Source of the DNA: Hyaloperonospora brassicae
Taxonomy: Eukaryota > Oomycota > Peronosporomycetes > Peronosporales > Peronosporaceae
DNA length: 64,000 bases
Assembly: GCA_947650285.1 (NCBI GenBank)
Contig: CANTFL010001383.1
Span: 1 to 64,000, forward strand
Direction: 5' to 3'
Numbering within the stretch: position 1 is the first letter of the stretch; each line of letters starts with the position of its first letter. Both the position numbers and the translations under genes were made by a program. A model generated the notes under the pieces. The model saw only the letters and a program-made list of their open reading frames with translations, made no database searches and had not been told where the DNA came from. This document shows positions 22,509-33,801 of the stretch, in pieces.

Positions 22509-24290
22509 TGACGAGTTCGTCCATGCGCTGCGCAAACAAGACCGCCAGCGAAGCGGCTGCACGGATGCGTCAGCCGTAGAACAAGCTGTCCAAGACTCAG
22601 CAGCAGGTTGCAAGCCACCTGCTCCTGCCAGTAAGTAGCCCGAAACTCCTGTAGTTGCAGGAGCACGTGGTCATCCACGTGCTGCTTCTTCAGCCGCAGC
22701 TTCGGCTGCGGGAGGTAGTCCCATGGACCAAGATCCTGAGATAGAGGTGGTCCATTCAGGCGACTCGAATTCTCCATCCGACTCGAACCCGTGCGTAAAG
22801 CCCGAACGAAAGGTTGCGGAATCGTCGACTACTGCGCCTCGCGGCAGTCTCGATAAAAACCTGCGCCATGAGACGTTCAGTTCATTTGACGAGTCTGTGA
22901 ACTCGTCACCGGAATAGAATCGATCGCGCTCGTATTCGTACGAGGCGAGTGCAATACAAGATCACATAAGTCCTCATGAGAATGTCGATGACTCTTCGCG
23001 GAGTCATCGTAGCCATAGCCGCAGCAATACTAGGTATTGAGGCGATCGTGGTGCTAGCTCTCATGTTGGCACCACGCAGGAGGAGTAGATCGCAACGCGT
23101 TGCGATCTGCTCCTGAGAACAAGCCATGGATACCTGCCTACCTTGAGCGAGCTGATACAGTGGTGCGGTTATAACACTGGGATTTGTCGAATTCCACTCT
23201 TTAACTCATCAATGATCCATGGTATTAATTCCAGTGCGAGAAATCATCATACTGAGCATGAATTTAACATCGATGTCTGATCAGAAATCGATGGTACCAC
23301 GGTAACCACGAACGAGACAAATAATTGCTGGTTCAGGCGTGAAATACTTCCATCGGCAACACTGTGAATGTTAGCCGTGACACTTGGCTATATAAACTTA
23401 CACCAGCTCGCAATAAGTTCGAACCGAAGTCCGTAACCGGTGCTCGGTCTAAATTGCACCAATTATCTCGAGAGGCAGGTTTACCTTGCCTCTTGTGGGA
23501 AGAAGCATTTCATAGTTGTTTTAACAAATCGATTCGCGCCCCTATTGAGGGCTTCCTCCCAAATCTACCCTACTGGAGGGCGCTTATCTCTTCCGATATG
23601 TACAAGGGATTGAGACTTTACAGTCCCTTTACGAACGCGTCGGGCGTTCATTCGACAATGGCCCTCCTCCAAAGGGTGGTTCACATCGTAATTCTCGACA
23701 AGACCGGTCACATCCATCATCAGCAAGGGTAGGGGCTCCCAGATATATCACGAGGGTAGACACCCCCGCCACTGGGCGATGTATATCGTCCTTTATCCTT
23801 AATTTTTCACGGTGGTTTATCAAAGACTCCACAAGGAAGCGTTGATCACCGTGTGAGTCCCCTAAATGATGTGAAGGAGGAGTAAAACTCTCCTTCAAGT
23901 CGTTCGGCTCACCATCTCGACCAATACGAGATGGATCGCGCAATCGATCAATTGCGAGAAGATTTGGAGCACGATAGGGACAGGCGCTACAATCTGACCG
24001 ATTCCGTGCGACATCACCGCAAGATCGGGAGGCTGATCGGGCAAAGGATCGTGCCGATTACGCACTCGCCTGAATTTAGGTTGAGCGTGATGTAGGCTCC
24101 CTCGTCGAAAAGCTAGGGACAGCTCGGAGAGAGACCTCTGAACTGCGTGGAGAGGTCTCTTCGTTACGCGTCCAAACTGATCGTCTGGAGCGCGAGCGCA
24201 AGAGCCTAATGGAGGTTTTTGAACGTGACGGGTATTTTCATCGTCGGAAGAGGGTTCGTACTGACAGTACGGGCGGAGTCGTCCCACGTA
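22509..24290 (+). pseudogene. Antisense gene of element A, broken; coiled-coil C-terminus
   Basis: Runs on the plus strand, opposite to gag-pol, from an ATG at 22509 to a stop near 24295. Recognisable parts: a basic Ser/Ala-rich start; an acidic Ser-rich stretch (frame 22723-22917); a domain at 23364-23540 with PKSVTGARSKLHQLSREAG and CLLWEE; MDRAIDQLREDLEHDRDRR at about 23930; and a heptad-like end ELRGEVSSLR...DRLERERKSLMEV at 24115-24240. The same modules occur in order in element B. Several stops and shifts break it. The part beyond about 23.6 kb overlaps the chromodomain and integrase tail on the other strand. I do not recognise the protein. Confidence 0.6.
23629..23943 (-). pseudogene. 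Chromodomain of element A pol, frame-shifted
   Basis: The minus-strand frame has PPSHHLGDSHGDQRFLVESL, the oomycete chromodomain entry (QRFLVExIL). A frame change follows, and QWRGCLPS and YIWEP-like residues appear in the neighbouring frame. These are the aromatic cage and core. Confidence 0.65.
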
Positions 24291-25756
24291 AAATGTAGGA
24301 TGCGTGCGCATCCTACGTGGCAGCTTGATCGTATATGAGTTGCCTCGTCGGCGAAGCACATAGAAGGGACCGATGTACTTGGGCAGTAGTTTGCTGCAGA
24401 CCACGTTCGTTGATACATGTCTCGGTAATTTTAACGTATATAGTAGGAAAAAATCGCCTCTAAAAAATAAACATTTTTAGCTCCGTTCTTGTCACCGTTC
24501 CGTTTCTGCTGCTCCACCGCGTGAGCGATGAAATCCTGCACGAAAAGGACCACCGCTTTATGCGCCAGCAGGAATATTTTTGCTGACTCGGCTTTGTTGT
24601 GTTCAATTCGCCTTGTGCGAACTGCAGAAATTGTCCTTTATTATCTCTGTTCGTCAGCGAGGGTGTCATCAACGTCGCTGGAATAGTCGTTGGCGATGCT
24701 GAAAATACCAGCATCTTCAACATCATCTAATTCAATAATAGCGTCATCGCTATTATTGAGGTGATCTTCTTCATCGATGTCGACTCTATCGCCATCGGCA
24801 TCATACGTGACGACGGTAGTGTCGACACGTGATGAGCAAGGGTCAAAACGGTTTTTGATCGAGCGAGTCCCTCCCCCCCTAAACCAAGTTTGACACTATA
24901 ACAGGGAGGACAGACGTGGATGGCGTAAGCCATTCACGAAGAACGGTGTGTGCTGAGTTGAATCATGCACCGAATTATGGATGGTGAAGTCCGCCAGAGG
25001 TAGGAATCCGCTACAACTCAAGAACGAGTAGAATTATTCTCGAAGGATCTCTTCTAGGACGCGGTTGGCACGTTCCGTCTGACCTTCTGTTTCGGGATGG
25101 TCAGATGTTGACATCTTCAACCGCGTTCCGAGTGATCGGAACACAGGCTGTCAAAACTCCGCCGTGAACCGAGGGTCACGGTCGAATACAAGTTCACCGG
25201 GTGATTCATGAAGTCGAAACACTGTTTCGATAAAGACGCTCGCACATCCGACAGCGTAGATCGACGCTGGAACCGCAGCAAGATGAACCACCTTGCTGAA
25301 ACGGTCAACAAGCACAAGAATGACATTGTTCTTGTAAGCGTCTTCGAGGAACCCGAAGAAGAAGTCTATTGAAACGGACTGCCAGCACTCCTCCGGGATA
25401 AGAAGGGGCTGTAATGGTGCACGGGAAAAAAGACTAGGCTTCACCCGTTGACAAACCTCGCAAGCACGAATGTACTTGCGTACAACCTGGTAATGGAGGG
25501 GCCAGTAAAAGTCACGGCTTTTTGTAAGGAAGTTCTTATTCCTTCCAATATGCCCGCCTGTTGGGGGATCGTGACACTCATACATGATGCGTAAGCGCAA
25601 ATCATTATGAGTGGGGACGACGACACGACGTGTGTCGACGGCAACGGCCGTATAGTACAGCAACCCGTTGAAAGTTGTGTACCGATCCGAAGAGGATCGG
25701 TAAAAAGCCGGTAATTTTTTCGAGAAATTACGAGATGGATTTACCAGATGATCCAT
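23895..25756 (-). pseudogene. Integrase of element A, several frames
   Basis: The frame at 25756-25151 has the zinc domain (YECHDPPTGGHIGR, CEVCQRVKP) and core SIDFFFGF and FDRDPRFT, holding the first two catalytic Asp residues. The catalytic Glu block falls near 25080 in another frame (reverse of TCTGACCTTCTGTTTCGG). The frame at 24404-23895 carries PKYIGPFYVLRRRGN and FYVGRLRPYCQYEPSS, the GPF/Y module and linker. About 68% identical to element B over the core. Confidence 0.75.
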
Positions 25757-26166
25757 TAAGCGCAGAAGACATTTATCTTTTGCGTAGGCTTTCTCACGTC
25801 GTCAAGATATGTTTATGACGGGACAAGGACCGTAAGTGTCGCAACAGTGGGCTTATCCCCACTGTTAAATTGCGCGCTTAACCCGAAATCGAGTCGGCGC
25901 GACAGTGCATCAGCGACGACGTTGAGTAGTCCTGATTTATACTAGAAGGAGAAGTTGTACTCCGGGAAGAAAGACAGCTACCTCATTATTCTTTGCGAGA
26001 TTTGGCGACTGTTTACGGCCTTGAGTAATGACGCATGATCTGTTTGGACAATGAACGGTCTACCTTTTAAGAGATAGACGCGAAACTTGGCCAGCGCGTA
26101 TTTCATGGCAAGGAGTTCCGTGTCGTAGACTGGATAATTACGCTCAGCTGCTTGAAGCTGACGCGA

Positions 26167-27255
26167 TCAATAACAGATGAGGCGCTCTGCGCCATCTGTG
26201 TCAAATTGCATCAACGCGCATCTGATCGCGAAATTGCTAGCGTAACAGACAACATGAAATGGTCTGTCCTGATCTGCAATAATCAGTATGGGCGATGGCA
26301 TCAAGCTTTGCTTGATACCTTCAAAGTAACGCTGACAGTCAGCGTCCCATGGCCACTTCACATTTTTCTTGAGTAAACTCGAAAATGGCACAGTCATCTC
26401 GGCGTAGTTGCGCGAGTACTTGTACAAGTACGCCTTCAGCCCAAGGAGCTTACGAAGTCCCTTGAAATCGACTGGCACAGGCCAGTCGGTGATCGCCTTG
26501 ACCGTTTTGAGATCAGGGCGTACGCCGTGTTTACCCACGATGCACCCAATAAGTGGTATTTCTCCAGCCGCGAAGATACACTTCTTGAGATTGGCGTACA
26601 ACTTATACTTGCACATAAGTGGAAGAAACTAACGAACGTGAGTTCGGTGGACTTCAACGTCCGTCTTCATGTCCATATCCCGGTAATCGACGAACACATC
26701 GTCAAAGCAAATCGGTGCAAAATCGCGCATCGGTCTCAACAGATTTGAAACGCATCTGATGAATGTTGCAGAGGTATTGCTCAGCCCCTGTGGCATCACT
26801 AGCCACTCCCACAGCATACCGCTGGGGGTACTCGCTACTGTGTACGGGATGTCCCGTTCACTCATGAGGATCTGATAGAATCCACCATCAGATCCATGTA
26901 CGAAAAGATGGTACTATTCGACATACCATCTATGATGAGTACTCCGGTAGGTGGTACAGCACTTCAATTTGTCAAATGCGTGCACTATCCGCCATCCTCC
27001 TGTGGCCTTTCGCACACAGAAGGTCGGAGAGCTGTGAGGGGATGTTGATTCCCTCACATGGCCCGCTGGTAAGCGATCGGCAAAGAACTTGTCGATCGCT
27101 AGTACTTGTTCACGAGGAATTGGCCACTGCTTCATGACACAGTGCTTCGAGCCCGGTTTGAGCTCGGTCTCGTGTTGAGTGCCTTTGTCCTTAGGAAACT
27201 CGCAAGGTACGGATTCAGTGAACAAATCCCTGAATTCGATCAAATCCTTATACAA
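26167..27255 (-). pseudogene. RT and RNase H of element A, broken
   Basis: Frames 27255-26914, 26865-26629 and 26616-26167 together give TFCVRKATGGWRIVHAFDKL, LWEWLVMPQGLSN, CFDDVFVDYRD (catalytic Asp pair, Tyr replaced by Cys-Phe) and LPLIGCIVGKHGVRPD-like connection residues. The RNase H starts with HVVCYASNF, its first Asp changed to Tyr, and is then interrupted. A deletion near 26880-26945 removes the first catalytic Asp block. Confidence 0.75.
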
Positions 27256-27264
27256 AGGATTTGT

Positions 27265-28056
27265 TTAAAGCGACTTCCAGGATTGAGACGTGTATCTCTC
27301 AATCCGGGTCTTCTCATCGATGACACTTTCGTGCATCGATGAACTGCTGAGAACCCTCTCAGTCTCAGTAAACACCGATGGAATATCGGTAACGTACTCG
27401 TCCTCCGCGACGAGCACACAGATCTGCTTGACTTTGCCAATACGAAGATCACGCAAGAACCGTTTCGGTTCTAGCGTCGGCAATTGAGTTATCTCCGAAG
27501 TTAACTTCGGAGGCGCAACCAGATCAAGCGTGTAAGCGCCTACGCTTAATCCATTATTAACCAAGACATTCAGTGTCTCGATTACCTCCTGGGAAATTAC
27601 TTCCACAGGATCAAGGCGAGCTTTCTCCACAATGTAGTGATCATCTATGTTGTGTTCTTGTACAGTCGTGCTAACGACCATACCACAAGGGAGGCCATCG
27701 CACTCACTCGTAGTACACCCACGTGAGTGTGGGCGTTCCAAGATATTTGTAAGGTATTTATCTGAGGATCCGACGTCGAACTTGTCATCTAGGTCAAGCA
27801 CGATAAAATCATCATCGTATTGTTCGCCTTTTAACGTGTAGTGGATTCCGACTACACGTTTCTTCACAGTGATAGATGCGCATGTCGCTAGGCGCACCTT
27901 CATCTTCTTTGGAGGGATCTCCCGCTCCACGAAGTTAAAACTTCCTGCCTCTAGCGACTGACGACGAACAAAATTGTTCGACTCCCTACAGTCAAATAGG
28001 GCGCGAAGTGACAAGTCTTTTGTCACTTCCAATTTCAAGGTGATGAGTGACACCAC
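27265..28056 (-). pseudogene. Protease region of element A with internal deletion
   Basis: 263 open codons. FDCRESNNFVRRQSLEAG corresponds to the LDCGASNNFARRQSLEAG active-site block of element B, so the catalytic Asp remains but the Gly-Ala-Ser is now Arg-Glu-Ser. About 70 bp present in element B (near 59680-59760, coding the LGSPWFRRYEP block) are missing here. The frame continues into the protease-RT spacer. Confidence 0.7.
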
Positions 28057-28160
28057 ATCACCAGGTGCAGAGACACACAGAAATTGTGTGTCGGGAAAAA
28101 CCTTCTTCAGGAGATGTGCAAATTCTCTTGAGGTTGCTGAATCAGTAGGGCGCTCCGCCC

Positions 28161-29186
28161 CTACTGATCTCGACCGTTTTTTGATGGTCCACCTTGCTGT
28201 TGCGACTTCGCAACAGCAACGGACCCTCGCCCTCCAGTTCTTCTTGCTGGTGGGTGAACACTGCGCTCAGCACCGCGAGGTACTAAGCGATGGATACTGC
28301 ATTCATATGCGTAGTGCCCCAGTTTATGACAGCGATGGCATCTCACCATTCGCTTGTCGGTCATAGGGCGAGGTTTCTCGCCCTCGACATTACAGAGGTC
28401 CATTGGCTCTGGACCTCCGACTGCCAATCTTCTATGTGGACGATGCGGGGTAAACGTAGCGTGAGACTGTATCACGCTATAATCTTCTTGTCCCGCTGCA
28501 AAGATTGCTTCGGAGAGCTTTTTTAGCTCTCCGCGGAACAGGTGGTCCCTAACGGGACCGTCTGGAAGCCCTTGAATGAAGATTGTGATCAACACAAACT
28601 CACTCACAGGGTTCACTACCATGCAGCTTGCAAGGTAGCGTACATGTTGGGCGTAAGCGTGAACCTTACGCTTACCCTGTTTGATTTCGAGGAGTTCTGA
28701 TAGTGTTCTGAGCTCTGCTGAGGGCGGCTCGAACGTCTCACTGAGCAGGGCCTTGAAGATCCTCAACGACCCAAACACATGTGGGTCGTGCAACTTGAGG
28801 TTCAGGGCCCAAGCTCTGGCGTCCCCTGTCAGGTTAGACTGAGCTAATGAGACTTGCATTCGCTCATCATCGATGCGACGAGCATCGATGGCATCGTCCA
28901 GCTCGACGAACCATCTTAACAGGGAGTGTTCCTCGACTCCCCCATACTTGGAGACCTCTAGTTTTAGAGACTCCCGTCGACGCTCACGCGTCGGCTCTGC
29001 GGACTGAGACTGTTGTTGTCTCAGTGCTTCGGTCCGCTGGTGATCTTGTTGTTGTAACAAGGTCACCTGAGCTCGCGACTCATCAAGTTCTCGTTGCAAG
29101 AACTTGCTAATGACGGTATGCAGCTGGTCTCTATCCCTTGTGGGTAGCATGGCCCACATAGCTTCTTCGCCAACGGTCGAACTCAT
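28161..29186 (-). CDS. Gag of element A, open reading frame
   Basis: 341 codons from the ATG at 29186; an open extension to 29219 begins with TTG. Order: a Gln/Arg-rich coiled-coil-like N-terminal part, the gag core (WALNLKLHDPHVF, LEIKQGKRKVHAYAQHVRYL, FIQGLPDGPVRDHLFRG), PEPMDLCNVEG, then a perfect zinc knuckle CHRCHKLGHYAYEC (CX2CX4HX4C) and a basic Gly/Arg-rich tail. It would form the particle shell and bind the element RNA. It is the only undamaged retroelement protein in the window. Its counterpart in element B has a stop (Gln to TAA) in FIQG. Confidence 0.8.
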   Translation of the reverse strand: MSSTVGEEAMWAMLPTRDRDQLHTVISKFLQRELDESRAQVTLLQQQDHQRTEALRQQQSQSAEPTRERRRESLKLEVSKYGGVEEHSLLRWFVELDDAIDARRIDDERMQVSLAQSNLTGDARAWALNLKLHDPHVFGSLRIFKALLSETFEPPSAELRTLSELLEIKQGKRKVHAYAQHVRYLASCMVVNPVSEFVLITIFIQGLPDGPVRDHLFRGELKKLSEAIFAAGQEDYSVIQSHATFTPHRPHRRLAVGGPEPMDLCNVEGEKPRPMTDKRMVRCHRCHKLGHYAYECSIHRLVPRGAERSVHPPARRTGGRGSVAVAKSQQQGGPSKNGRDQ

Positions 29187-29332
29187 TCGTTCGATCGCAC
29201 TCCATTCGATGTCGCTCAAATGGGATTAGCTTTCACGGGTTCCGTGAAAGCTGTCGCCGTCTACATCGTCCAACATGTTCATGTTGGGCGATGGGGTTGT
29301 GGTCCTTGGACGGACTTCAAAGTGCTACCAGG

Positions 29333-29774
29333 TATAACGGGGCACTGTTGACTACGTACTGGTTGACCAGTACGGAGTATACTTCCACTGACGATAGTGG
29401 TCGACAGTGCCCTGCTAGGTGTTTTAAGGAAACACAGAGGAAGGAAAGGAGACTAAGTAGTCAGACTAGTCTCTTGGTAAAAGTAAAACTGTGTTAATAT
29501 AATCAAGTCCTATAACTCCTTGAATCTCTGTTGTCCTGACTTAATTATACTAATATAACTATATGTATGATGACGTCTACTCACCACCCATTGCGCGCGT
29601 CTAGCAGCATATGGTGGGTTGATATCATCACGATATCAACCAATGAGTAGACCCTTCGGTCATCCCATCAATATCACCATATCTTGTGATATTGTTTAAA
29701 GAATATTTGACTTAATATTTTTTATTGTCAGATTGTTTTAATGACAATCTCATGTAACGGGCTACCCCGTTACA
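29333..29774 (-). repeat. Right (5') LTR of element A
   Basis: 442 bp, starting TATAACGGGG (one change from TGTAACGGGG) and ending CCCCGTTACA. Nearly identical to the LTRs at 53998 and 61327. On the minus strand it is the promoter-side LTR, and a TGGTAGCACTT primer-site-like sequence follows it two bases inside. Confidence 0.9.
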
Positions 29775-30660
29775 GTTGGTATGAGTAGGTATTATAGTAT
29801 GACTTTACCCAACGACATGATCTGGTCGACTACAGCGTTTGACTCACGTAGGAGCTACGGTACCATCACAGAGGCAAAAAGCCGCTCTGATGCCTACGGC
29901 GGTGAAGGCAACGAAAGACACGAGGGATTGAGCACCAGAATATTTTTTGACCAGTGGTTGCAAGCTTGTTCTCGTCATTGTAAGGCCATTGCACGGGATG
30001 TGGTGGGAACTAATGCAGGGTTGAAGTGCCTATCAGACATGCAAACGTTGGCGCGCATGTCGATTACAGGAGTCGCCCATGCAGAAAGTGCGTGAAAACT
30101 GATCCATTAGCACCCGCACGAAGGGTAAACGTAGTACGTCATGGGTGTGTGAACCTTTGTTAGTTTCTCGCGAGAAATGTCCAAAACACCAAAGCAAACT
30201 GCAAAATGTAACGTGGCCAAGTATGCTTCTGTAATTCGGGCTATTGAGGTCTCCTTTGTGTACATCGCAATGCAGCGACACTTTACCGGTATACAATGCA
30301 TTACCGCTCCTACGAGATCTTGTGCTCCCGCTCAAGATCCGTAGCTGTGTTCAAGCTGTAACACTAGCACGTCACGATGGAGTGCCCGTATCGTCCTTCC
30401 GCGGTAGCGTAAGGACCCAACGATCCGAACGAATCATATACAACGCCACGTCGACGCCTCCAACGTCCTCACGAATGGTGAAGGCACCGAATGTCGCTTT
30501 CTGGCGATCAGCACGTCGTTTCCGCATCGAACACGCGTATCACATGTCAGCACAAGAGGCGTGTCATGTAGACAAGTGCGTTCCTTGTATTGGCAATTTC
30601 ATTAAATAAAGACTAGACTTTTCTCCTAACTCGTGCGACGACCTCTGATCAACATCAAGG
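29775..30660. other. Intergenic, no gene recognised
   Basis: A 104-codon frame at 29781-30095 and others on both strands carry no motif I recognise. The region separates the element from the gene island. Confidence 0.5.
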
Positions 30661-30671
30661 GCACGCAGACA

Positions 30672-31565
30672 TCACGGGGCCGAGCTGATGCGAAAAAAGC
30701 TGCTTGTACAGTATCGCTCGACATTGTCCGCCGCTGATACTCGCAAAAAATACTTTGAGCCCGACTCCATGCCCCACGGCACTTTGGGGTACGTGAAAAA
30801 GCCCGTATTCGGCGCTTCGGCTGCAATCAACGTCGACGCGCTGCGTCCGTCTTCCAATAACTCGATCCGGAGGGCAGCTACTTTTGAATCCAGGACTTTC
30901 CACTCCACGTCCACAGCTTTACCTCGAGTCCACACTGTCTCCACGGTCGGGGAAGCCAGAACGATCATCGCACTTCCTTCTTCCAGACGTTCAGTCAAAC
31001 GCTGTTTGCTCGAGCCCGAAGCGCGATTGCCATAGACGTACAAATGCTGCAAATGCGAGGGCGCTTTGAATGAATGCGGCAGAGACTGCTGCAATGGCGA
31101 CAAAGGCGGAGCTATTGCAGGGTCGCCATGTGCCGAGAGGTCGTAGCTCCGTCGTCGCATGAGAGCCCGATTCTCGGCGGACACGGTAGTGAACGTGTGT
31201 CGCCGGTAATCAAGTGCCTCTGCTTGCCGCGTCGTCGCGGCAATGGAGCCCGTGGACCGCCGCGCCAACGCCAACTTCGTCTCGTCCAGTGTGCCCGGTG
31301 TCTCCATTCGCCGCGTCTCTTGTTCGTTGCGGCCCTGTCCTTTTTCTCGTCTGCGCTCGTCGAGTCCTTCCTGATCGTCGCTGTGGTTCGGATCAGACTC
31401 TGAGTCGTGCGTGCGATCCGCGGCATAAAAAGGGACCGAGGGGAACAAGGGCAGCGACGGGGCCTTGAGGTGCTGCTTCGCGTCTGCCGCCTGGGGCGAC
31501 GGTTCGCTGCTGCTGTTGGTCGGACTCGAGGTACTATCCCGCACATGCACGACAGTGGGATCCAT
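30672..31565 (-). CDS. Protein with Kre9/KNH-like Ig-fold C-terminal domain
   Basis: 297 aa from the ATG at 31565. The frame is open further up to 31859 but has no ATG there. The first 190 residues are Ser/Pro/Gln-rich and highly charged, probably disordered. The last 90 residues have the Kre9/KNH pattern: VWTRGKAVDVEWKV, LRIELLEDGR, PNTGFFTYPKVP, KYFLRVSAAD and a final SSFFRI. This is a β-sandwich found in fungal and oomycete surface or cell-wall proteins. No signal peptide is evident from this start, so an upstream exon may be missing. The polyglutamine-coding CAG tract lies in the open frame upstream of the ATG. Confidence 0.65.
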   Translation of the reverse strand: MDPTVVHVRDSTSSPTNSSSEPSPQAADAKQHLKAPSLPLFPSVPFYAADRTHDSESDPNHSDDQEGLDERRREKGQGRNEQETRRMETPGTLDETKLALARRSTGSIAATTRQAEALDYRRHTFTTVSAENRALMRRRSYDLSAHGDPAIAPPLSPLQQSLPHSFKAPSHLQHLYVYGNRASGSSKQRLTERLEEGSAMIVLASPTVETVWTRGKAVDVEWKVLDSKVAALRIELLEDGRSASTLIAAEAPNTGFFTYPKVPWGMESGSKYFLRVSAADNVERYCTSSFFRISSAP

Positions 31566-31664
31566 CAGAAGGCACTGACACGCAGCCGTCACGAGTGACT
31601 TGGTCAGCAACGAGCGACGTGGCAATTGCTGCGTCGTCTGCTGTGGCGGGTGTTGCTGCGTCGT

Positions 31665-31714
31665 CTGCTGCTGCTGCTGCTTTTGCTGTTGCTGTTGCTG
31701 CTGCTGCTGCTGTG
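31665..31714 (-). repeat. CAG/CAA (polyglutamine) microsatellite
   Basis: On the minus strand this reads CAG and CAA triplets in the frame leading into the Kre9-like gene. It is either in its 5' UTR or part of a longer N-terminus. Confidence 0.8.
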
Positions 31715-31859
31715 GCTGATGGGGCGGCGCTAGTCTACAGTGCGAGGCGACCGCGAGCGACGGCGACGGCAGGAAAAAGGGCCGCAAGAGGCAGTTCACG
31801 AGCAAGAGACTGAGCCGAGCGAGACGCGCTCCCCAGCGCTCGCCAGGCTCTTGGTTCAC

Positions 31860-33801
31860 GTCGCGGCACGAGATGGAAATCGTGGCGGGCGGGACGACGA
31901 CGACGACGACGAGGAGAGCGAGACGACAGCCGACAGCGCACTTCTTTCCCGTCGTCTCCGCCTGTTTGTAGCGGCGCAGCAGTGGCAGGAAAATCGACGT
32001 CGCGCGTGCCGCGGGAGCCGTGTGAAGAGCAAAATGGAAAATGGCAGTCGAGGGGCCGAACGTGGAGGTGGGGCGTTGGTAGTTTGTCGGCAGTAGCGGC
32101 GGCAGACGAGCCCGCGCGAGGGGCGTGCGTTGGAATCAACGAATGAGCGCGCGCGGACGTGGCCGCACGCGGCCGTCGCGTCTGCTGGCACGCCACTTTG
32201 GACGATACCAACCCCCCGGCTTTTGTGTCTGCTAGTGAGACAGAGACGGGCCACGACGCCCTGGCTTCTACTATGTCGCTTCCAATCGAACCTTTAGCTC
32301 GGCGCCGATCGGCCGGCCCTTGGCGTCGTTTGGTCTCCCGTTTGGGTCGCGGGTCGTTTGGGTCCTTTTTGCCTATCGTTGCTCTTCTTTTTGTGTGTGG
32401 CAACCCCTCGATTGACTCAACATCCTCGACCCAAGCAAATCAGAAAAAAGCGCACGGCTTGAAGCTGGCGTGTATCTAAAAATACACAGCAAGATCAAAC
32501 GGCCAGTGGCGTGCTTTATATAGAAAGTAGTGACGCCACGTGATACGTTCACTAGTGACGACGCGGGCCCAGAAAAGCAGCGGCTGGCGTCAGTCACACG
32601 AGTCACGCACTCCTTTCGTCCGCGCAAGTTCGTCTCGGTCCTTTTTCCTACATTTCGTGGTGAGCGCCAGCTGGTAGCGGTTTTCAAGCGTCTTCTACCG
32701 GAGCGAGGGAGTCGCCTGTTTCTACGACTTGGGACCGCCAACGGTTTTTTGGTCGCGCGAAATGGACCTCGCGACTGCGAGGAGGACCTTTGTCTCGTTC
32801 GGTCCTTTGGTCCTCTCGGGATCATCTCTCTCAACGCATCAATAGCGAAGACGACAGTCGTCGACTGCTGCGACGCACTCGAAAGCTGAAAACAACGCAC
32901 ATGTCTAGTCTCTACATTACTGCCGCAGAGCGGTCCTGTCTGCTCCGCTAGTCTCAATGGCTTGCTGAGGTAGCCAGCCCGTGGAAAAAGTCTACACCGC
33001 GCGTGAGCTCACGGTCCATAATCTTTCGCACTATCGTCGTCGTCGCAGACGAGTGGGAATTTCTTATGCGATCATACGTCCTTGCACATAGTGCAGGCAC
33101 AGGCCGCGTCGAGATTGCATAGACGCGTTAGCAGAGCTCGCGCGCGTTTCAGGGAGTACGTGAGTGGGTGTGTACCTAAACGTTGAGGTCGATCGATTGC
33201 GTGACATGAATTCCGAAGGCAGGACCTTCGAAATTAGTGGATTCTCCATCTCCGATTTGCCATCTTTGGTTTTCTCTAACGATCGATGCTCGCTTGCTGG
33301 CGGAACATAGTGGTATCTTTGCGGCCGGTAATGGGCTCAAGTTAAAACATGTCCAGCTGCTTTCAGGAGAGCAGTCACTCTTGCAGCAAAGGAAGAAGTG
33401 ATGGCAGGTCCCTGCGAATAACGGACACTCGAGTGGCGTCTTCAACCTCGCAGTCTTTTTTCTGCATTGACACCTAAGTTCTACATGTATGCGGACTCGT
33501 GGGGTCGGGCGTACGGCCACGGAATGCGTTATGTGGTAACTGTCTTCAGTGCTGCTACTGCTGCTGTTGCTGGCAATGGGATATCATGTCAAGTCCTCTT
33601 GCTACGGAGGTCCGGCTGCTACTGTTAATGTCACGCCGACCTCTCGGTGGAATGGAGAGGAGGACGGACGGACGGGCTCCGTTACTGGGTTTCGATCTCG
33701 CAGCGGATCCAGTGAATAGTCGAATGAAGGGAGTGAACGGCTATATTCGTCGACATGGTCATGCGAAACTGCATGTGGGTGAAGAGGTTCGAGGGTCCTA
33801 C
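31860..33801. other. GC-rich intergenic region, no gene recognised
   Basis: Long open frames at 31735-32403, 32373-32957 and 33499-33945 arise from high GC content. They are Arg/Ser/Pro-rich without domains. The stretch probably includes the promoter of the Kre9-like gene. Confidence 0.5.

Larger units (their letters stand above)
21931..29774 (-). mobile_element. Chromovirus element A, minus strand, mosaic of old and young sequence
   Basis: Minus-strand order from the right: LTR, gag, protease, RT/RNase H, integrase, chromodomain, LTR. An opposite-strand gene lies in the left quarter. Against element B at 54-61.8 kb, gag is about 93% identical over 215 residues, while integrase is about 68% identical over 146 (my count). 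The right LTR is nearly identical to those of B and the left LTR is far more diverged. The flanking 5-mers (GTGGA, GTTGG) do not match. This is not a single simple insertion. Confidence 0.85.

Noticed and set aside
31735..32403. Long Arg/Ser-rich open frame (222 codons) on the minus strand
   Set aside because: GC-rich DNA is poor in stops; the sequence is of low complexity, has no motif and overlaps the upstream part of the Kre9-like gene frame.
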